A DNA stretch of 64,000 bases from Thioploca ingrica (GCA_000828835.1 AP014633.1:2976001-3040000), one strand, 5' to 3'; positions 53,692 to 62,865 are shown, counted from the stretch's first letter. Translations and numbers: made by a program. The notes: generated from the sequence alone by a model not told the origin.

Positions 53692-54045
53692 CTACTTCGC
53701 CGCAATTTCCGCTTTAATGATTTGACCATCTAAAGCCGATTCTTTGGCACTTTTTCCATAAGCAACACTCATTAACGTGCTGTAATAGACTGAAGGTATA
53801 TTGAACTTCGTACCGTATTTTTGATTAATATGTTCTTGATAAACTTCGGTATTCATTTGGCAAACCGGACACGGAGTGACGATCATATCGGCTCCACCGT
53901 CGTAAGCGGCTTGAATGATATCTTTTACCAAGGCTTGGCTTTTTTCTGGTTCAGAAAACATTAAAGCACCGCCACAACAAGAGACTTTCTTGTCATAATT
54001 TTCTACCGGTTCTGCACCCAATGCCGCTATCATTTTGTCTAGCCA
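53692..54045 (-). pseudogene. C-terminal fragment of an HdrB-like (CCG-domain) protein
   Basis: The minus strand encodes IAALGAEPVENYDKKVSCCGGALMFSEPEKS and DMIVTPCPVCQMNTEVYQ, the second half of HdrB-type proteins with CCG and CPVC cysteines. HdrB subunits of heterodisulfide reductase-like complexes are about 290 residues; only about 115 are present. The homology ends at 54045, exactly where a GTAGGGTGGGCA repeat starts, so the gene lost its 5' half there. The frame extends through the repeat to a start at 54117, but that part is repeat sequence. Confidence 0.75.
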
Positions 54046-54138
54046 GGTAGGGTGGGCAACCGGTTTATCGTTGCCCACCACACCCACCGACGTCGTGGTA
54101 ACCGGTGGGCAAACCAAAGGACGCCCACCCTACCCGGC
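54046..54138. repeat. Dispersed palindromic repeat, GTAGGGTGGGCA family
   Basis: Starts GTAGGGTGGGCAACCGG and ends GGACGCCCACCCTACC, with inner hairpins (GACGTCGTGGTAACCGG). It abuts the truncated HdrB fragment and resembles 57404-57505 closely in its middle (CACCCACCGAC, GTCGTGGTAA). Confidence 0.65.
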
Positions 54139-54190
54139 TTCTAACTCCCCATTTTCAAAGGGGGAAATACTTAAATTTTGGAGGTTTGCT

Positions 54191-54955
54191 ATGCTAGGTG
54201 CCATTATCGGAGATATCGCCGGTTCTATTTACGAACCCGTTCCAGTTAGAACCAAGAACTTTCCACTTTTTACAGCACAGTCTCGTTACACCGACGACAC
54301 CGTTTTAACCATAGCAGTGGCCTATTCGATTTTAACTGGACAGGATTACACCACTTCTCTTAAATATTTTGGTAGAAAATATAAAGCTCCCTACGGCTCT
54401 AACTTTTATGATTGGGTACTTTCCGCAAGCAACGCACCTTATAACAGTTGGGGAAATGGTTCGGCGATGAGAGTCAGTCCAGTAGGATTTGCTTTTGATT
54501 TTGTTGATGATGTTTTGGCTGAAGCCAAGAAAAGTGCCGAAGTAACTCATAATCATCCCGAAGGTATCAAGGGTGCGCAAGCAACTGCCCTAGCTGTTTA
54601 TCTAGCACGAATTGGAGAAAGTAAAGAAAGTATCAAAGCTGAAATCAGTAACCGGTTTAGGTACAACTTAGACCGTACTTTAGCAGAAATTCGTCCTACC
54701 TACCGCTTTGATGTTTCATGTCAAGGTTCAGTACCAGAATCCATCATCGCTTTTATAGAGTCAAAAGATTTTATCAGTGCTATTAAAAATGCGATTGCCC
54801 TTCGCGGTGATGCAGATACCATGGCCTGTATCGCCGGTGGAATTGCTCAAGCTTTTTATAAGAAGATACCCGAAAAAATGATTATCCAGGCGAAGGCAAA
54901 ATTGCCATTGGAATTTCTACGGATAATTACTTATTTTAATAGTAAATTCAATTAA
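54191..54955 (+). CDS. ADP-ribosylglycohydrolase (DraG-like)
   Basis: A 254-residue ADP-ribosylglycohydrolase-family protein that would remove ADP-ribose from targets. The binuclear metal site is visible as GDIAGSIYE near the start, SRYTDDT near residue 35 and ALRGDADTMACIAGGIAQA near the C-terminus. GGAGG lies six bases before this ATG; the open frame extends further upstream but runs through a palindromic repeat. No matching ADP-ribosyltransferase is adjacent. Confidence 0.9.
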   Translation: MLGAIIGDIAGSIYEPVPVRTKNFPLFTAQSRYTDDTVLTIAVAYSILTGQDYTTSLKYFGRKYKAPYGSNFYDWVLSASNAPYNSWGNGSAMRVSPVGFAFDFVDDVLAEAKKSAEVTHNHPEGIKGAQATALAVYLARIGESKESIKAEISNRFRYNLDRTLAEIRPTYRFDVSCQGSVPESIIAFIESKDFISAIKNAIALRGDADTMACIAGGIAQAFYKKIPEKMIIQAKAKLPLEFLRIITYFNSKFN

Positions 54956-54984
54956 CCCTCGGTATGCAACAAAAAATGTCAATC

Positions 54985-55042
54985 TAGTGGTAACTGGTGG
55001 GCAAACCGAAGGACGTTTGTCCACCCTACCGAGCTTGCTTCC
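54985..55042. repeat. Dispersed palindromic repeat, partial copy
   Basis: GGTAACTGGTGGGCAAACCGAAGGACGTTTGTCCACCCTACC: the right half of the family seen complete at 54046. It lies between convergent genes. Confidence 0.5.
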
Positions 55043-55101
55043 AAAAACTCAAGAAAATGACCCCGTTTAAATAAATTCAATAATTACCGGGAAAAGCTCA
55101 T

Positions 55102-56298
55102 TTATTGGGGGGCCGTTGGACTTCCAGTTTCAGCAGGGTTAGGTAAGGGCGCATTACCATTCATGACCTTATTTATTGCCTCTGAGAAATTTTTTCCTAA
55201 CGTAAAAATATTCATATCCATTGGTAAGTAACCTTTAACATTTTGGTGGGCCATAGCGAAGGCTTTAGCAATTTCGATTTTCACAAACGCATCTGGTCCC
55301 GCAACCGCATAGGCACTGAGTTTCAATTTTTGAGCTTCAGCTTCAGCCTGCCCAACCGCGAGAATACCTTGCGCTTCTAGTAATTTAGCGTCTCTTGTCC
55401 CGGTGGCATCCAACACCAATTTTTGCTGGTTAGCTTCGGCTGCTAAAACAACTTGTTGTTTAGCCGCTTCTGCGGATAATATTTTTTGGCGGGCTTCTTT
55501 TTCAGCATTTAAAATACCGACTTGTTTATCCCGTTCTGCTTCTACCACACGTCTTTTTAAATCTGCTTGGGCTTCAGCCTCAGCACGCAAGGCTTCTGCT
55601 TGAGCGGCTTTCGTTTGTTCATCGGCTTTTAATTTGCGTTGCGTGGCGACTTGGCGTTCAGTAATTTCACCAATGTATTTCGGATCAAGACGAATGCCTT
55701 CAATGACAAAATTCTCTACGATAATGCCGCGTTGCCGCAATTCACCATTAGGATCAGTCAAATCTTTAAAAATATCACGTTGCAATTCTACCAGCCCTTT
55801 CCCTGAATATGCTTCAATAGCGTTGCGGCTGGTGGCACGGTCTTTTACTACTCGCATGACCACTGGCCGCAACATCTTTTCAGTAATGTGCTCACGGACT
55901 GTTTTATGAATTTCCACTACTTTTGCTGGGTCAATCCGCCATTGCACATTCAATGAGATGTGCATATCTTGTCCTTCCGACGATTGCACTAAGTAAGCAT
56001 CCTGTTCCCGACCTTCGGCAATTTCACCTTGGCCTTCACTTTTATCATTCATGACAAAAACTTGTATAGAAAGCGGATAAGTGAACATGGTTTGTGTAAA
56101 ACCTGGAAATAAAAAGTAAGTTCTGGACGGATAGGGATTCTGATCGACGCCCCCTGACCAGGTTTCTAGCACCCCAATTTGATTGCCGTGGACCGTTTCA
56201 AATTTGAATAAGATTAAAGTCAGTACCAATAAAATTACTACAACAGCACCAAGACCTGATAATACCCATACAGATTTGTTAGTTGAATTACTCACCAT
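55102..56298 (-). CDS. SPFH/Band 7-domain membrane protein (HflC/stomatin-like)
   Basis: A 398-residue protein with one N-terminal membrane helix (VWVLSGLGAVVVILLVLTLILF), an SPFH domain (about 35-230; SLNVQWRIDPAKVVEIHKTV, ENFVIEGIRLDP) and a long Ala-Glu-Lys coiled coil (about 235-330). Prohibitin/flotillin-like proteins form large membrane scaffolds. AAGGAG seven bases upstream fixes the ATG at 56298; a longer frame begins inside the upstream gene. A small membrane-protein gene overlaps its start by 11 bases. Confidence 0.87.
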   Translation of the reverse strand: MVSNSTNKSVWVLSGLGAVVVILLVLTLILFKFETVHGNQIGVLETWSGGVDQNPYPSRTYFLFPGFTQTMFTYPLSIQVFVMNDKSEGQGEIAEGREQDAYLVQSSEGQDMHISLNVQWRIDPAKVVEIHKTVREHITEKMLRPVVMRVVKDRATSRNAIEAYSGKGLVELQRDIFKDLTDPNGELRQRGIIVENFVIEGIRLDPKYIGEITERQVATQRKLKADEQTKAAQAEALRAEAEAQADLKRRVVEAERDKQVGILNAEKEARQKILSAEAAKQQVVLAAEANQQKLVLDATGTRDAKLLEAQGILAVGQAEAEAQKLKLSAYAVAGPDAFVKIEIAKAFAMAHQNVKGYLPMDMNIFTLGKNFSEAINKVMNGNAPLPNPAETGSPTAPQ

Positions 56299-56545
56299 CT
56301 TTGTGCTCCTTTCGTATGTGAGATAACTGCTTGAGGGAGATAGGACCAACCGTCTTTACCGTTTTTGGAGGGGATTGACGATTATATAATGTGAAAAACA
56401 GGCACGCAGATAAATACAATAATAGGATAATTAAAACAATGGGCATGAGTAACATGGCTGTGCGCAAATTCAATAGAACAGCGATAAGCAATAAGATTGC
56501 CCAAAATAGTAGTAGAAATCCTATAATAAACCAGTTATGTTGCAT
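56288..56545 (-). CDS. Small two-helix membrane protein
   Basis: An 85-residue protein with two membrane helices (about 8-30 and 33-56) and a basic cytoplasmic tail (KQLSHIRKEHKDGE). It overlaps the start of the SPFH gene by 11 bases, so they are likely translated together and may form one membrane complex. No family was recognised. Confidence 0.6.
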   Translation of the reverse strand: MQHNWFIIGFLLLFWAILLLIAVLLNLRTAMLLMPIVLIILLLYLSACLFFTLYNRQSPPKTVKTVGPISLKQLSHIRKEHKDGE

Positions 56546-56839
56546 GACGAGATGTTGTATAAGGAGAAACTTTGAATAATATACCTAATTCCTTCTTTGT
56601 AAAGAGGATTGGGAAAATTTAATTAACTAATTTCTTCTCTACACTTACGCCGAAGATGGTAGTAATCGTTAAGAAAACATCTTAAGCATTAAAACACTTA
56701 ATAATATATTGGAATTCAAATCTAGGTGAGTGTTACAATTTAAATCTAAATTAGCTTTATTTAAAACAAAATATCGGCTCATTTCCGCACGACTACTTAA
56801 TAAATCAATCCCTAAACTAAAACCAAGAGTAAAATCTCT
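56546..56839. other. Divergent intergenic region
   Basis: About 290 AT-rich bases between divergent genes, presumably with both promoters. No element or small gene stands out. Confidence 0.4.
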
Positions 56840-57406
56840 ATGAATATCAAGGAAATTAGTATAATACTACTGGGATTCTTGGCATTGTTGTGTAACACAT
56901 CAGTGTTTGCTAAAACTACTACTCAAAAAGCCAACCCCTCAGTGCTTCCAGCGAAAACGGACACAAATGATGATCCACGCACTCCGGTTAATGAAGCTTA
57001 CCGCCGAGAAATTAACCAGAATTCACCATTAGAATCGCCCTATCTTGACAAACTATTCAGCCGTACCCTTGTGAGACTGATCAAAACAGATAATTGCGTT
57101 TCCAGTGGAGAAGTGGGCGTACTTGATTGGGATCCTTTTATTAACGGTCAAGATGGTGAAGTGCAAAAACTCGTCACCCGAGTTGTGCGGCGTAATAACG
57201 ATAAGGCTGTTGTAGAAGCTTCGTTTCTCAGCTTTAAGCGTAAAGAAAGTGTACTTTTTGATATGGTATTAGAAAAAGGCACATGGCGCATTGACGACAT
57301 TCGCCCATTAGGAAAAGATGGCAATCGCACCTCGATCCATGCCTTATTTGCAGATGCTTATCGAAACACATCAAATACCTGTACCTGCGTTTCAAAAGCC
57401 AAGTAG
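56840..57406 (+). CDS. Exported protein, DUF3828-like
   Basis: A 188-residue protein with a Sec signal (cleavage near VFA-K). The domain LDWDPFINGQDGEVQKLVTRVV, AVVEASFL, DMVLEKGTWRIDDIRP resembles DUF3828-type periplasmic modules (D-DPF-QD and G-W-I-DI). Three Cys are present, two in the CTC tail. Function unknown. The ribosome site is weak. Confidence 0.6.
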   Translation: MNIKEISIILLGFLALLCNTSVFAKTTTQKANPSVLPAKTDTNDDPRTPVNEAYRREINQNSPLESPYLDKLFSRTLVRLIKTDNCVSSGEVGVLDWDPFINGQDGEVQKLVTRVVRRNNDKAVVEASFLSFKRKESVLFDMVLEKGTWRIDDIRPLGKDGNRTSIHALFADAYRNTSNTCTCVSKAK

Positions 57407-57505
57407 GGTGGGCAAAAGTGAAGCGTTGTCCACTACACCCACCGACCGTCGTGGTAAAAGGTAGGCAAACCAAAGGATATTTTGCCCACCCTACCTCGCT
57501 TAACT
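57404..57505. repeat. Dispersed palindromic repeat, GTAGGGTGGGCA family
   Basis: GTAGGGTGGGCAAAAGTGAA at the left and TTTTGCCCACCCTACC at the right, with the same inner part as 54046. It starts on the stop codon of the preceding gene (TAG shared), so it sits exactly at that gene's end. Confidence 0.65.
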
Positions 57506-57594
57506 TAAGCCCAGCTTGACCACCCACGCTCTAAGCCAAGAAGTGAATCTGGGTGGTTAGAAATTTCAGTCTTCACTTTAGGTGACGCTCACTT

Positions 57595-58284
57595 TTAATT
57601 AGGTTTTAGGTTTAAGATGTCTAATAATCTGCTACCATCAGAGCGTGGTTTATTGCTTAAATAATATATCTTACCTTGCTTACGAAATAGAATAATTTCT
57701 GTGGTTAACAATTTACTTTCTGCTAATATTTTTGCCGTTATTTCAGTTGCTAGCCGTTTTACCGTACCATTCGGTGATACGATCAAAACCGCATTGTCGG
57801 GTAAAATTTCTTGATTACTTTGAGTTTGGGCGTCGACGATTAGGGCAGCTAGTTTTTGGGCACTACTTCGATCAAATCCCCGGTAGCGATTGGTTACAAC
57901 TAGGGGGGTACCTGGAGGAAAATGTTCAGCAAAGTCGTCAACGGCTATCCAAAGTTCTTCCGTGGCGTTATTTTTCTTGAGATAATCCAAAATTTCTTGA
58001 TGGCGAAAGAATTTTCTGACGAACCGGGCGAGCGGGGTTACACCTATAATTCTGGCAGCAATATCGTTGGAGAACCGTGATTTTATTTCTTTGAGGGAGA
58101 AAGCTTCTCGCCACGCTGAAGAAATAACAATCTTAATTTCTGGATGTTGTCGGATGACATTTTCAAATTCTTGCAAGCAGATCGGATCGAATTTACCATA
58201 ATCCGCTTCCAATAGAGCAATATCTTCAATCGGGGTGAGATCTTCTTTGACCAATACACCATCAATATCTAGAAAGACATACAT
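57595..58284 (-). CDS. HAD-domain protein
   Basis: A 229-residue protein with the HAD phosphatase motif FLDIDGVLV at residues 4-12, a second motif VISSAWRE and a third region with AVDDFAEHFP. This pattern fits the small HAD group often annotated as a HAD domain in Swiss-army-knife or RNA-repair proteins. The C-terminal third (NAVLIVSPNGTVKRLATEITAKILAE) is separate and unrecognised. The ATG at 58284 has GGAGAG eight bases upstream. It follows the PIN gene by about 45 bases and may be part of the operon. Confidence 0.72.
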   Translation of the reverse strand: MYVFLDIDGVLVKEDLTPIEDIALLEADYGKFDPICLQEFENVIRQHPEIKIVISSAWREAFSLKEIKSRFSNDIAARIIGVTPLARFVRKFFRHQEILDYLKKNNATEELWIAVDDFAEHFPPGTPLVVTNRYRGFDRSSAQKLAALIVDAQTQSNQEILPDNAVLIVSPNGTVKRLATEITAKILAESKLLTTEIILFRKQGKIYYLSNKPRSDGSRLLDILNLKPN

Positions 58285-58328
58285 ATTTTTCACTCTCCAG
58301 CGGCTGCCAGTTTATAAAAGAAGAATCG

Positions 58329-58799
58329 TTATGGAAAAGGATTAACCTCAGCATCAGGTTCATGGGCTTTTACATGACGGTCTGTTGTCCAAATATGCAC
58401 CCGATTAGTCGATTTTTTCAATCTTTTAGCTTCTTGAATTACAAAAGTATCAGCTAACCCAATACCTTGTACCACATATTCTTCCTTAAATTTTTGTAAA
58501 AACTCACGCAATTCTTCCACCGGGTTAGCTGGCGTAATAGTTAAAAACCGAGCATTCAAGACTTGGTGAAATAATTTATCTGCTAATTCTTTACGTCGGT
58601 TACCGTCTTTAACTTGCGCAATGTGGTTGCCCAACTCATATAAACAGGGAAGTGGCAGAAATAAACTGACTTTTTCGTTTCGAGCTATTTCAAAACGGTT
58701 TTTGATTTCTTCATGATTATGTTCGGTGAAATGGTGGGGTACTTTAAATAACTCCAGCCAATAACCGGTATCTACCACAATTAAAAGTTGGCCAACCAT
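58329..58799 (-). CDS. PIN-domain nuclease
   Basis: A 156-residue PIN protein, a metal-dependent RNase fold. The acidic residues are placed as expected: D10 (IVVDTGYW), E55 (CLYELGNHI), D117 (GLADTFV) and D140 (WTTDRH). It starts 19 bases inside the 3' end of the AAA ATPase gene, so translation is coupled. Orphan PIN toxins normally pair with a small antitoxin; here the partner is a large ATPase instead, which suggests an ATPase-controlled nuclease. Confidence 0.8.
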   Translation of the reverse strand: MVGQLLIVVDTGYWLELFKVPHHFTEHNHEEIKNRFEIARNEKVSLFLPLPCLYELGNHIAQVKDGNRRKELADKLFHQVLNARFLTITPANPVEELREFLQKFKEEYVVQGIGLADTFVIQEAKRLKKSTNRVHIWTTDRHVKAHEPDAEVNPFP

Positions 58800-60055
58800 G
58801 CTAACATCTCTGCTTTGCGCGTTGATTCAAAGTCGGGCGCTAGGTATTGATCAATGATTTTCCGAGTCACTAAATCACCCAAATGACCTCGTTCTAACAG
58901 TTCATCTTGGTAAGGTAAGTCCGGTAATCGGATCAGACGAGAGGCTTGTTGAGTTTTATCCCACACGCATAAGATGACTCCTTCTAACTGTTTGGCTGGC
59001 AACGCGTTCAAAGTCGCCGGATTGTGCGTCGTCACCAGTACATTTAACTGACGTCGCTCACAACAATCTTCAATGGCTTTGACTAATATGTCTACTCGAC
59101 TAGGATGTAAACCATTGTCAAATTCTTCAATAATGACGCGGGAACCTGGGGTTACCGTTTCTAAAGCGGTGAGTACAGCCAAACAACGCAAGGTACCATC
59201 TGACAATACATTCGCACTGATTAAGTATCCGCTTTCCGCTTCCTTCAATCCAAATATCACATCGTTTAGACTAGTCTTGACAAATTCAAACTGCTGATAA
59301 GGTTCATTAGGCAGTTGTTTAATCCAATTTAGTAAGCGTTGTAAGCTTTGACGCTCTGCTTCTGTACCCTGAGAAAGGGCATACAATACCGCCGAAAGAT
59401 TGGAACCCTTTTTATTTAAAACGCGATTACCAATGCGCTCATATTCCCGCATCATTTTGGGATTGGGATCAAATACGAAAGCGGCGCGTAAATAATTCAT
59501 GAGCGTATTAACTACCTTTAAAGAAGCATGATACTTTTTATTAGGTAGGGCAAAGTTTTGATATTGGGAAATGACTGATTGCATGGGTGAAATCGAGACC
59601 AGTGGTTTCTTACCACCTTGGGAAAAATTGTTATATCGTACCCGTTGAGTATGATGATTTGAATTGACTGGAACCGTTTCAAAAATCAAGATTTCTTCTA
59701 AGTACAGTTTTTCTTGGCTGATATGAGGTGTTGGTTCAATTTTGATAGTTATGGAATAATCAAACTTTTTCTTTCTATTTTCAAAATTCACCTGTCCCTT
59801 ATTGAATCCCAAGGTAAAATTTCGCTGGTTATAACGTAAACAGCCTTGAAGTCCACCGCGAACTTCTTCTTTACCACCGCGATCAATATCGCTGATTTCA
59901 TATAACAGCCCACCCCGTGCAATAAAACTTAACAATTCAACGGCTTCGATGACATTGCTTTTACCGGAGCCGTTGGGACCAATCAGTATTGTCAAAGGCT
60001 GCGACAAATCCAATTCAACCTGAGCAAAGCCCTTAAAGTTATTAAAATAGTGCAT
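58781..60055 (-). CDS. AAA_21/OLD-like ABC-type ATPase
   Basis: A 424-residue SMC/ABC-like ATPase. Walker A GPNGSGKS is at 26-33, the signature-like LSDGTL at 284-289, Walker B RVIIEEFDNGLHP at 306-318 and the His switch in TTHNPA at 343-348. There is no DNA-cleaving TOPRIM domain, so it differs from OLD nucleases. ATPases of this group are common sensors or switches in phage-defence pairs with a separate effector. It starts eight bases after the VWA gene and overlaps the PIN gene. Confidence 0.83.
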   Translation of the reverse strand: MHYFNNFKGFAQVELDLSQPLTILIGPNGSGKSNVIEAVELLSFIARGGLLYEISDIDRGGKEEVRGGLQGCLRYNQRNFTLGFNKGQVNFENRKKKFDYSITIKIEPTPHISQEKLYLEEILIFETVPVNSNHHTQRVRYNNFSQGGKKPLVSISPMQSVISQYQNFALPNKKYHASLKVVNTLMNYLRAAFVFDPNPKMMREYERIGNRVLNKKGSNLSAVLYALSQGTEAERQSLQRLLNWIKQLPNEPYQQFEFVKTSLNDVIFGLKEAESGYLISANVLSDGTLRCLAVLTALETVTPGSRVIIEEFDNGLHPSRVDILVKAIEDCCERRQLNVLVTTHNPATLNALPAKQLEGVILCVWDKTQQASRLIRLPDLPYQDELLERGHLGDLVTRKIIDQYLAPDFESTRKAEMLAWLANF

Positions 60056-60063
60056 AGGTTTGC

Positions 60064-61887
60064 TTAATTCGCTGGCGTTTCATTAGTTTGACAAACACCA
60101 GCTTGATAAGTACCTACTTGGCGTATGATCTGGGTTTCATTGGGTTCAAACCGTTGTCCAGCTAATTCACTGGCAATAACACGACTGATAAGTTGATCTA
60201 AGCGAGTAACCCGGTAACAAGCTACTTTTGGCTCGGCATGGGAATAACCGACACCAGAATCATCAGTGAGAAAGAGGTAACGAGATTGCGTTAATAATGA
60301 AGTAACTCGTAACATCCATTCGGCGGTATCGGCTACTCCACTGGCAGCTAGCGAATAAATTCGTAAACCTTTTTGACGAGCGTTACGAACTTGCGTTAAC
60401 ATCGCCGCTAAATTTTCATCGTGGGGTGGTGCATCAGCGACTAGAAATAATAACCGTGCGATATTGCCATCACGCCATTGCATATTAACTGCTTTTGCCA
60501 GTGCTTGTTCCATCGCTTCCGGATAATCGCCACCGGCTTGGGCGCGTTGTTCACTCAACTGAATTTGCATGAGGTTTAAAGAATCAGTGAAGTCAAAGGA
60601 TTTGACCACATATTCGTCCCCTTCATCACGATAAACGACTAAGCCAAACCGAATAAATACTTGTGGATGATGATCATGTACCTGACTGATAATATCTCGA
60701 ATTTCGGTGGTTAGATAATGTAATTCATCCGACATGCTCCCGGTGGTATCAATAACAAACATGAGATCCAAAGCGGGTGGTAGCTGAGAAATGGTGTTAG
60801 GTAGAGTGAACGTGAAAACGTGATTCGGTTCCAGTTGTTCTAGATCTAAAGTGGTATTAATAGCTGTAGCCGGTGAAGCTAAAACATCTTCGGGAGGACT
60901 AATTTGTAAATCAAGCCGCGAATAGTTGAAATTATCAAATTGAGGAAACAGATAAAAATAACCATTAGAACCCGTAACAGCGTTCATAACCGGGCTAGTT
61001 TGTCCAACGGGGTTGAGGCGGATTCGTGCTTGATTAATGCCTTGTCCTTGAGCGTTCACCACCTGCAGGGTTAGCCGGTCAGATACCTTGACGATAGGTA
61101 AAATTTTATTATTATCCGCTTGATATTGCTTATCAAGATAGCGTTGGAAAGCCGTAAAGTTTAAATTATCATCAATATCGCCAGCGGTTAACGTTCCCGA
61201 TTGTACGGGGATATCTTCTTTTATCGGCAAGCTGGGTTTGGTTGGTAAATCAGTGGGAGGGAAAGGAAGTATTGTGACACCCTCTTCACTACTGACTTCA
61301 ACTTCTCCGGCGTCATCAGAATAACTATCAACCGAGGAAGGTGGTGCAACCGCTGCTGGCATATCGCCTCCAGCCAATGTGGTTGTAGTATCTTTTGAAG
61401 ATATTGGTTCGCTTTCTTCTTCAAGTGATGTGTTTCCATCGCCATTGTTAGTTAATACAACTTGTGCACTGGTGTTAGCAATCCAATTTACTGGTTGTGC
61501 CACATCTTGATCAATTTGGCATAAAGTCAGATACCACTTGTAGGTGCCTGAAGGTAATCTTTTAGGGACTTCTAGAGAAATCAAAGTCATTGGTGATAAA
61601 GTTTGGATGCTCCAACTCCTAACCAAGGGAGCAATCTGATTTTTAGTACTGATAGCTTCAGGACTGTGAAAATAATACAGCGAGCCATCTGGAAATTGAA
61701 CGGCGAGGTAAACATCAGCAACAGCGGCGGCAATTTCCTCACGGTTAGCCGCAACCGCAACTTCTAGCGGTTCACCAACACTAACCGTGGCTTGATTGAG
61801 AAATAAGGAAATACTTTGGGCATAGCCGTGGTGAGATAAAATCAATAGACCTAAGCCTAAGATTAAGCGAATCAGGGTTTGAATCAT
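60064..61887 (-). CDS. Exported von Willebrand factor A-domain protein
   Basis: A 607-residue protein with a Sec signal (cleavage near AQS) and AGGAGG before the ATG at 61887. The N-terminal domain is beta-rich, followed by an acidic linker, a carboxypeptidase-regulatory-like module (GQTSPVMNAVTGSNGYFYL) and a VWA domain in the C-terminal third with the MIDAS motif DTTGSMSDE and the LFLVADAPPHD strand. VWA domains bind ligands through a metal. It precedes the ATPase-PIN genes by eight bases, though export makes a shared pathway unclear. Confidence 0.8.
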   Translation of the reverse strand: MIQTLIRLILGLGLLILSHHGYAQSISLFLNQATVSVGEPLEVAVAANREEIAAAVADVYLAVQFPDGSLYYFHSPEAISTKNQIAPLVRSWSIQTLSPMTLISLEVPKRLPSGTYKWYLTLCQIDQDVAQPVNWIANTSAQVVLTNNGDGNTSLEEESEPISSKDTTTTLAGGDMPAAVAPPSSVDSYSDDAGEVEVSSEEGVTILPFPPTDLPTKPSLPIKEDIPVQSGTLTAGDIDDNLNFTAFQRYLDKQYQADNNKILPIVKVSDRLTLQVVNAQGQGINQARIRLNPVGQTSPVMNAVTGSNGYFYLFPQFDNFNYSRLDLQISPPEDVLASPATAINTTLDLEQLEPNHVFTFTLPNTISQLPPALDLMFVIDTTGSMSDELHYLTTEIRDIISQVHDHHPQVFIRFGLVVYRDEGDEYVVKSFDFTDSLNLMQIQLSEQRAQAGGDYPEAMEQALAKAVNMQWRDGNIARLLFLVADAPPHDENLAAMLTQVRNARQKGLRIYSLAASGVADTAEWMLRVTSLLTQSRYLFLTDDSGVGYSHAEPKVACYRVTRLDQLISRVIASELAGQRFEPNETQIIRQVGTYQAGVCQTNETPAN

Positions 61888-62213
61888 AATAAATCCTCCT
61901 AACAAAAAATCTATTTTCAAACTTCTGGTATTTTTCTAAATGCCGTTGTTCAAAAAATAGAGCCAATTACTAAAGCGCAATTTGGGGATAAGTTCTTTAG
62001 GTGAGTATAGATTATTTTTTACTCTACTAGCGAGCTAGTTAGAGTGAATTTAACAGTAATGCTGCTGCGTTCCACTGTTAAGTTAAGGATTCCCTCTTTG
62101 AAAAATAAACCATTTTTTAGTTTGCTTAACAGACAGAATAAATCCAATATCCCGTTAATACTAACAAATAGACTTTATGTCTAAAAGTTCTTGCTAATAT
62201 TTTTTTTTTGTAT
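61888..62213. other. Divergent intergenic region
   Basis: About 330 AT-rich bases. TGTTAAGTTAAGGATT near 62081 is a dispersed-repeat fragment. The promoter described next lies at its right end. Confidence 0.4.
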
Positions 62214-62219
62214 ATAATA
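62192..62219 (+). promoter_or_regulatory. Likely promoter of the Cys-rich protein gene
   Basis: TTGCTA and TATAAT are 16 bases apart, with a T10 run between them. The -10 is perfect. A palindrome CTATCTTAAATAGATAG follows at about 62229 and could be an operator. The start codon is about 115 bases downstream, leaving a long leader. Confidence 0.5.
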
Positions 62220-62332
62220 TTAAGTGGTCTATCTTAAATAGATAGGACGGTAGGAATAATAAAAACTACCCTAATTCAGTTTAATGAACTGAAAAACATT
62301 CTTAATCAATGACCAAGTGATGGAGAACAACG

Positions 62333-62818
62333 ATGAACCTGAAAACAATGTTGGCCCCCGCTATTATGGGAATGGCATTCATGGGTTTGATGAGTACAGT
62401 CAATGTAGCAGTTGCTGATGAACTGGATGATTTGATGAATGAGCTTAATTCACTAGTAAGCCAATCAACAGAGACCCCGCCGGATGATACCGCGAGCCGT
62501 ACACCTTGTGAAAGATGTGCTGGGAACGTTGCAAGAGCAATCCGTATTGTGGGTGCTGCAAGTAACGTTTGTAACGGAATGGAAAACCTACTCAATGTGT
62601 GGAGAGAACAATGTAAGCAAGCTAAAGGTATCGTACCCAGTTCACCATTCAAAGACAAGTGTGATGTAGTAAAACATGGTAGATATAGCGATCTTTTAGA
62701 GGCACGTCAGTTCTGTCGTGATACACTAGAAAGATTGGTTGAATGGAGAAATGGGGTAGAACATAGTTGTTATGGCGAACCACTTTATTGTGGTATGGAT
62801 CCGAATTGGCCCTACTAG
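62333..62818 (+). CDS. Cys-rich exported protein, unknown family
   Basis: A 161-residue protein with a signal peptide (cleavage near AVA-D at about 28) and eight Cys in the mature part (CERC, VCNG, QCK, KCD, FCRD, SCYG, YCGM). This suggests disulfides or metal binding. The rest is helical and basic. I do not recognise the family. It has its own promoter-like sequence and a terminator, so it is probably a single-gene unit. Confidence 0.65.
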   Translation: MNLKTMLAPAIMGMAFMGLMSTVNVAVADELDDLMNELNSLVSQSTETPPDDTASRTPCERCAGNVARAIRIVGAASNVCNGMENLLNVWREQCKQAKGIVPSSPFKDKCDVVKHGRYSDLLEARQFCRDTLERLVEWRNGVEHSCYGEPLYCGMDPNWPY

Positions 62819-62865
62819 AATTGATTTTGTAATTAAATCCCTGAGTTAATCTTCAGTTAAGATAA

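Noticed and set aside
54035..54190. N-terminal extension of the ADP-ribosylglycohydrolase frame
   Set aside because: It runs through a palindromic repeat, and the family-typical start MLGAIIGD at 54191 has its own strong ribosome site.
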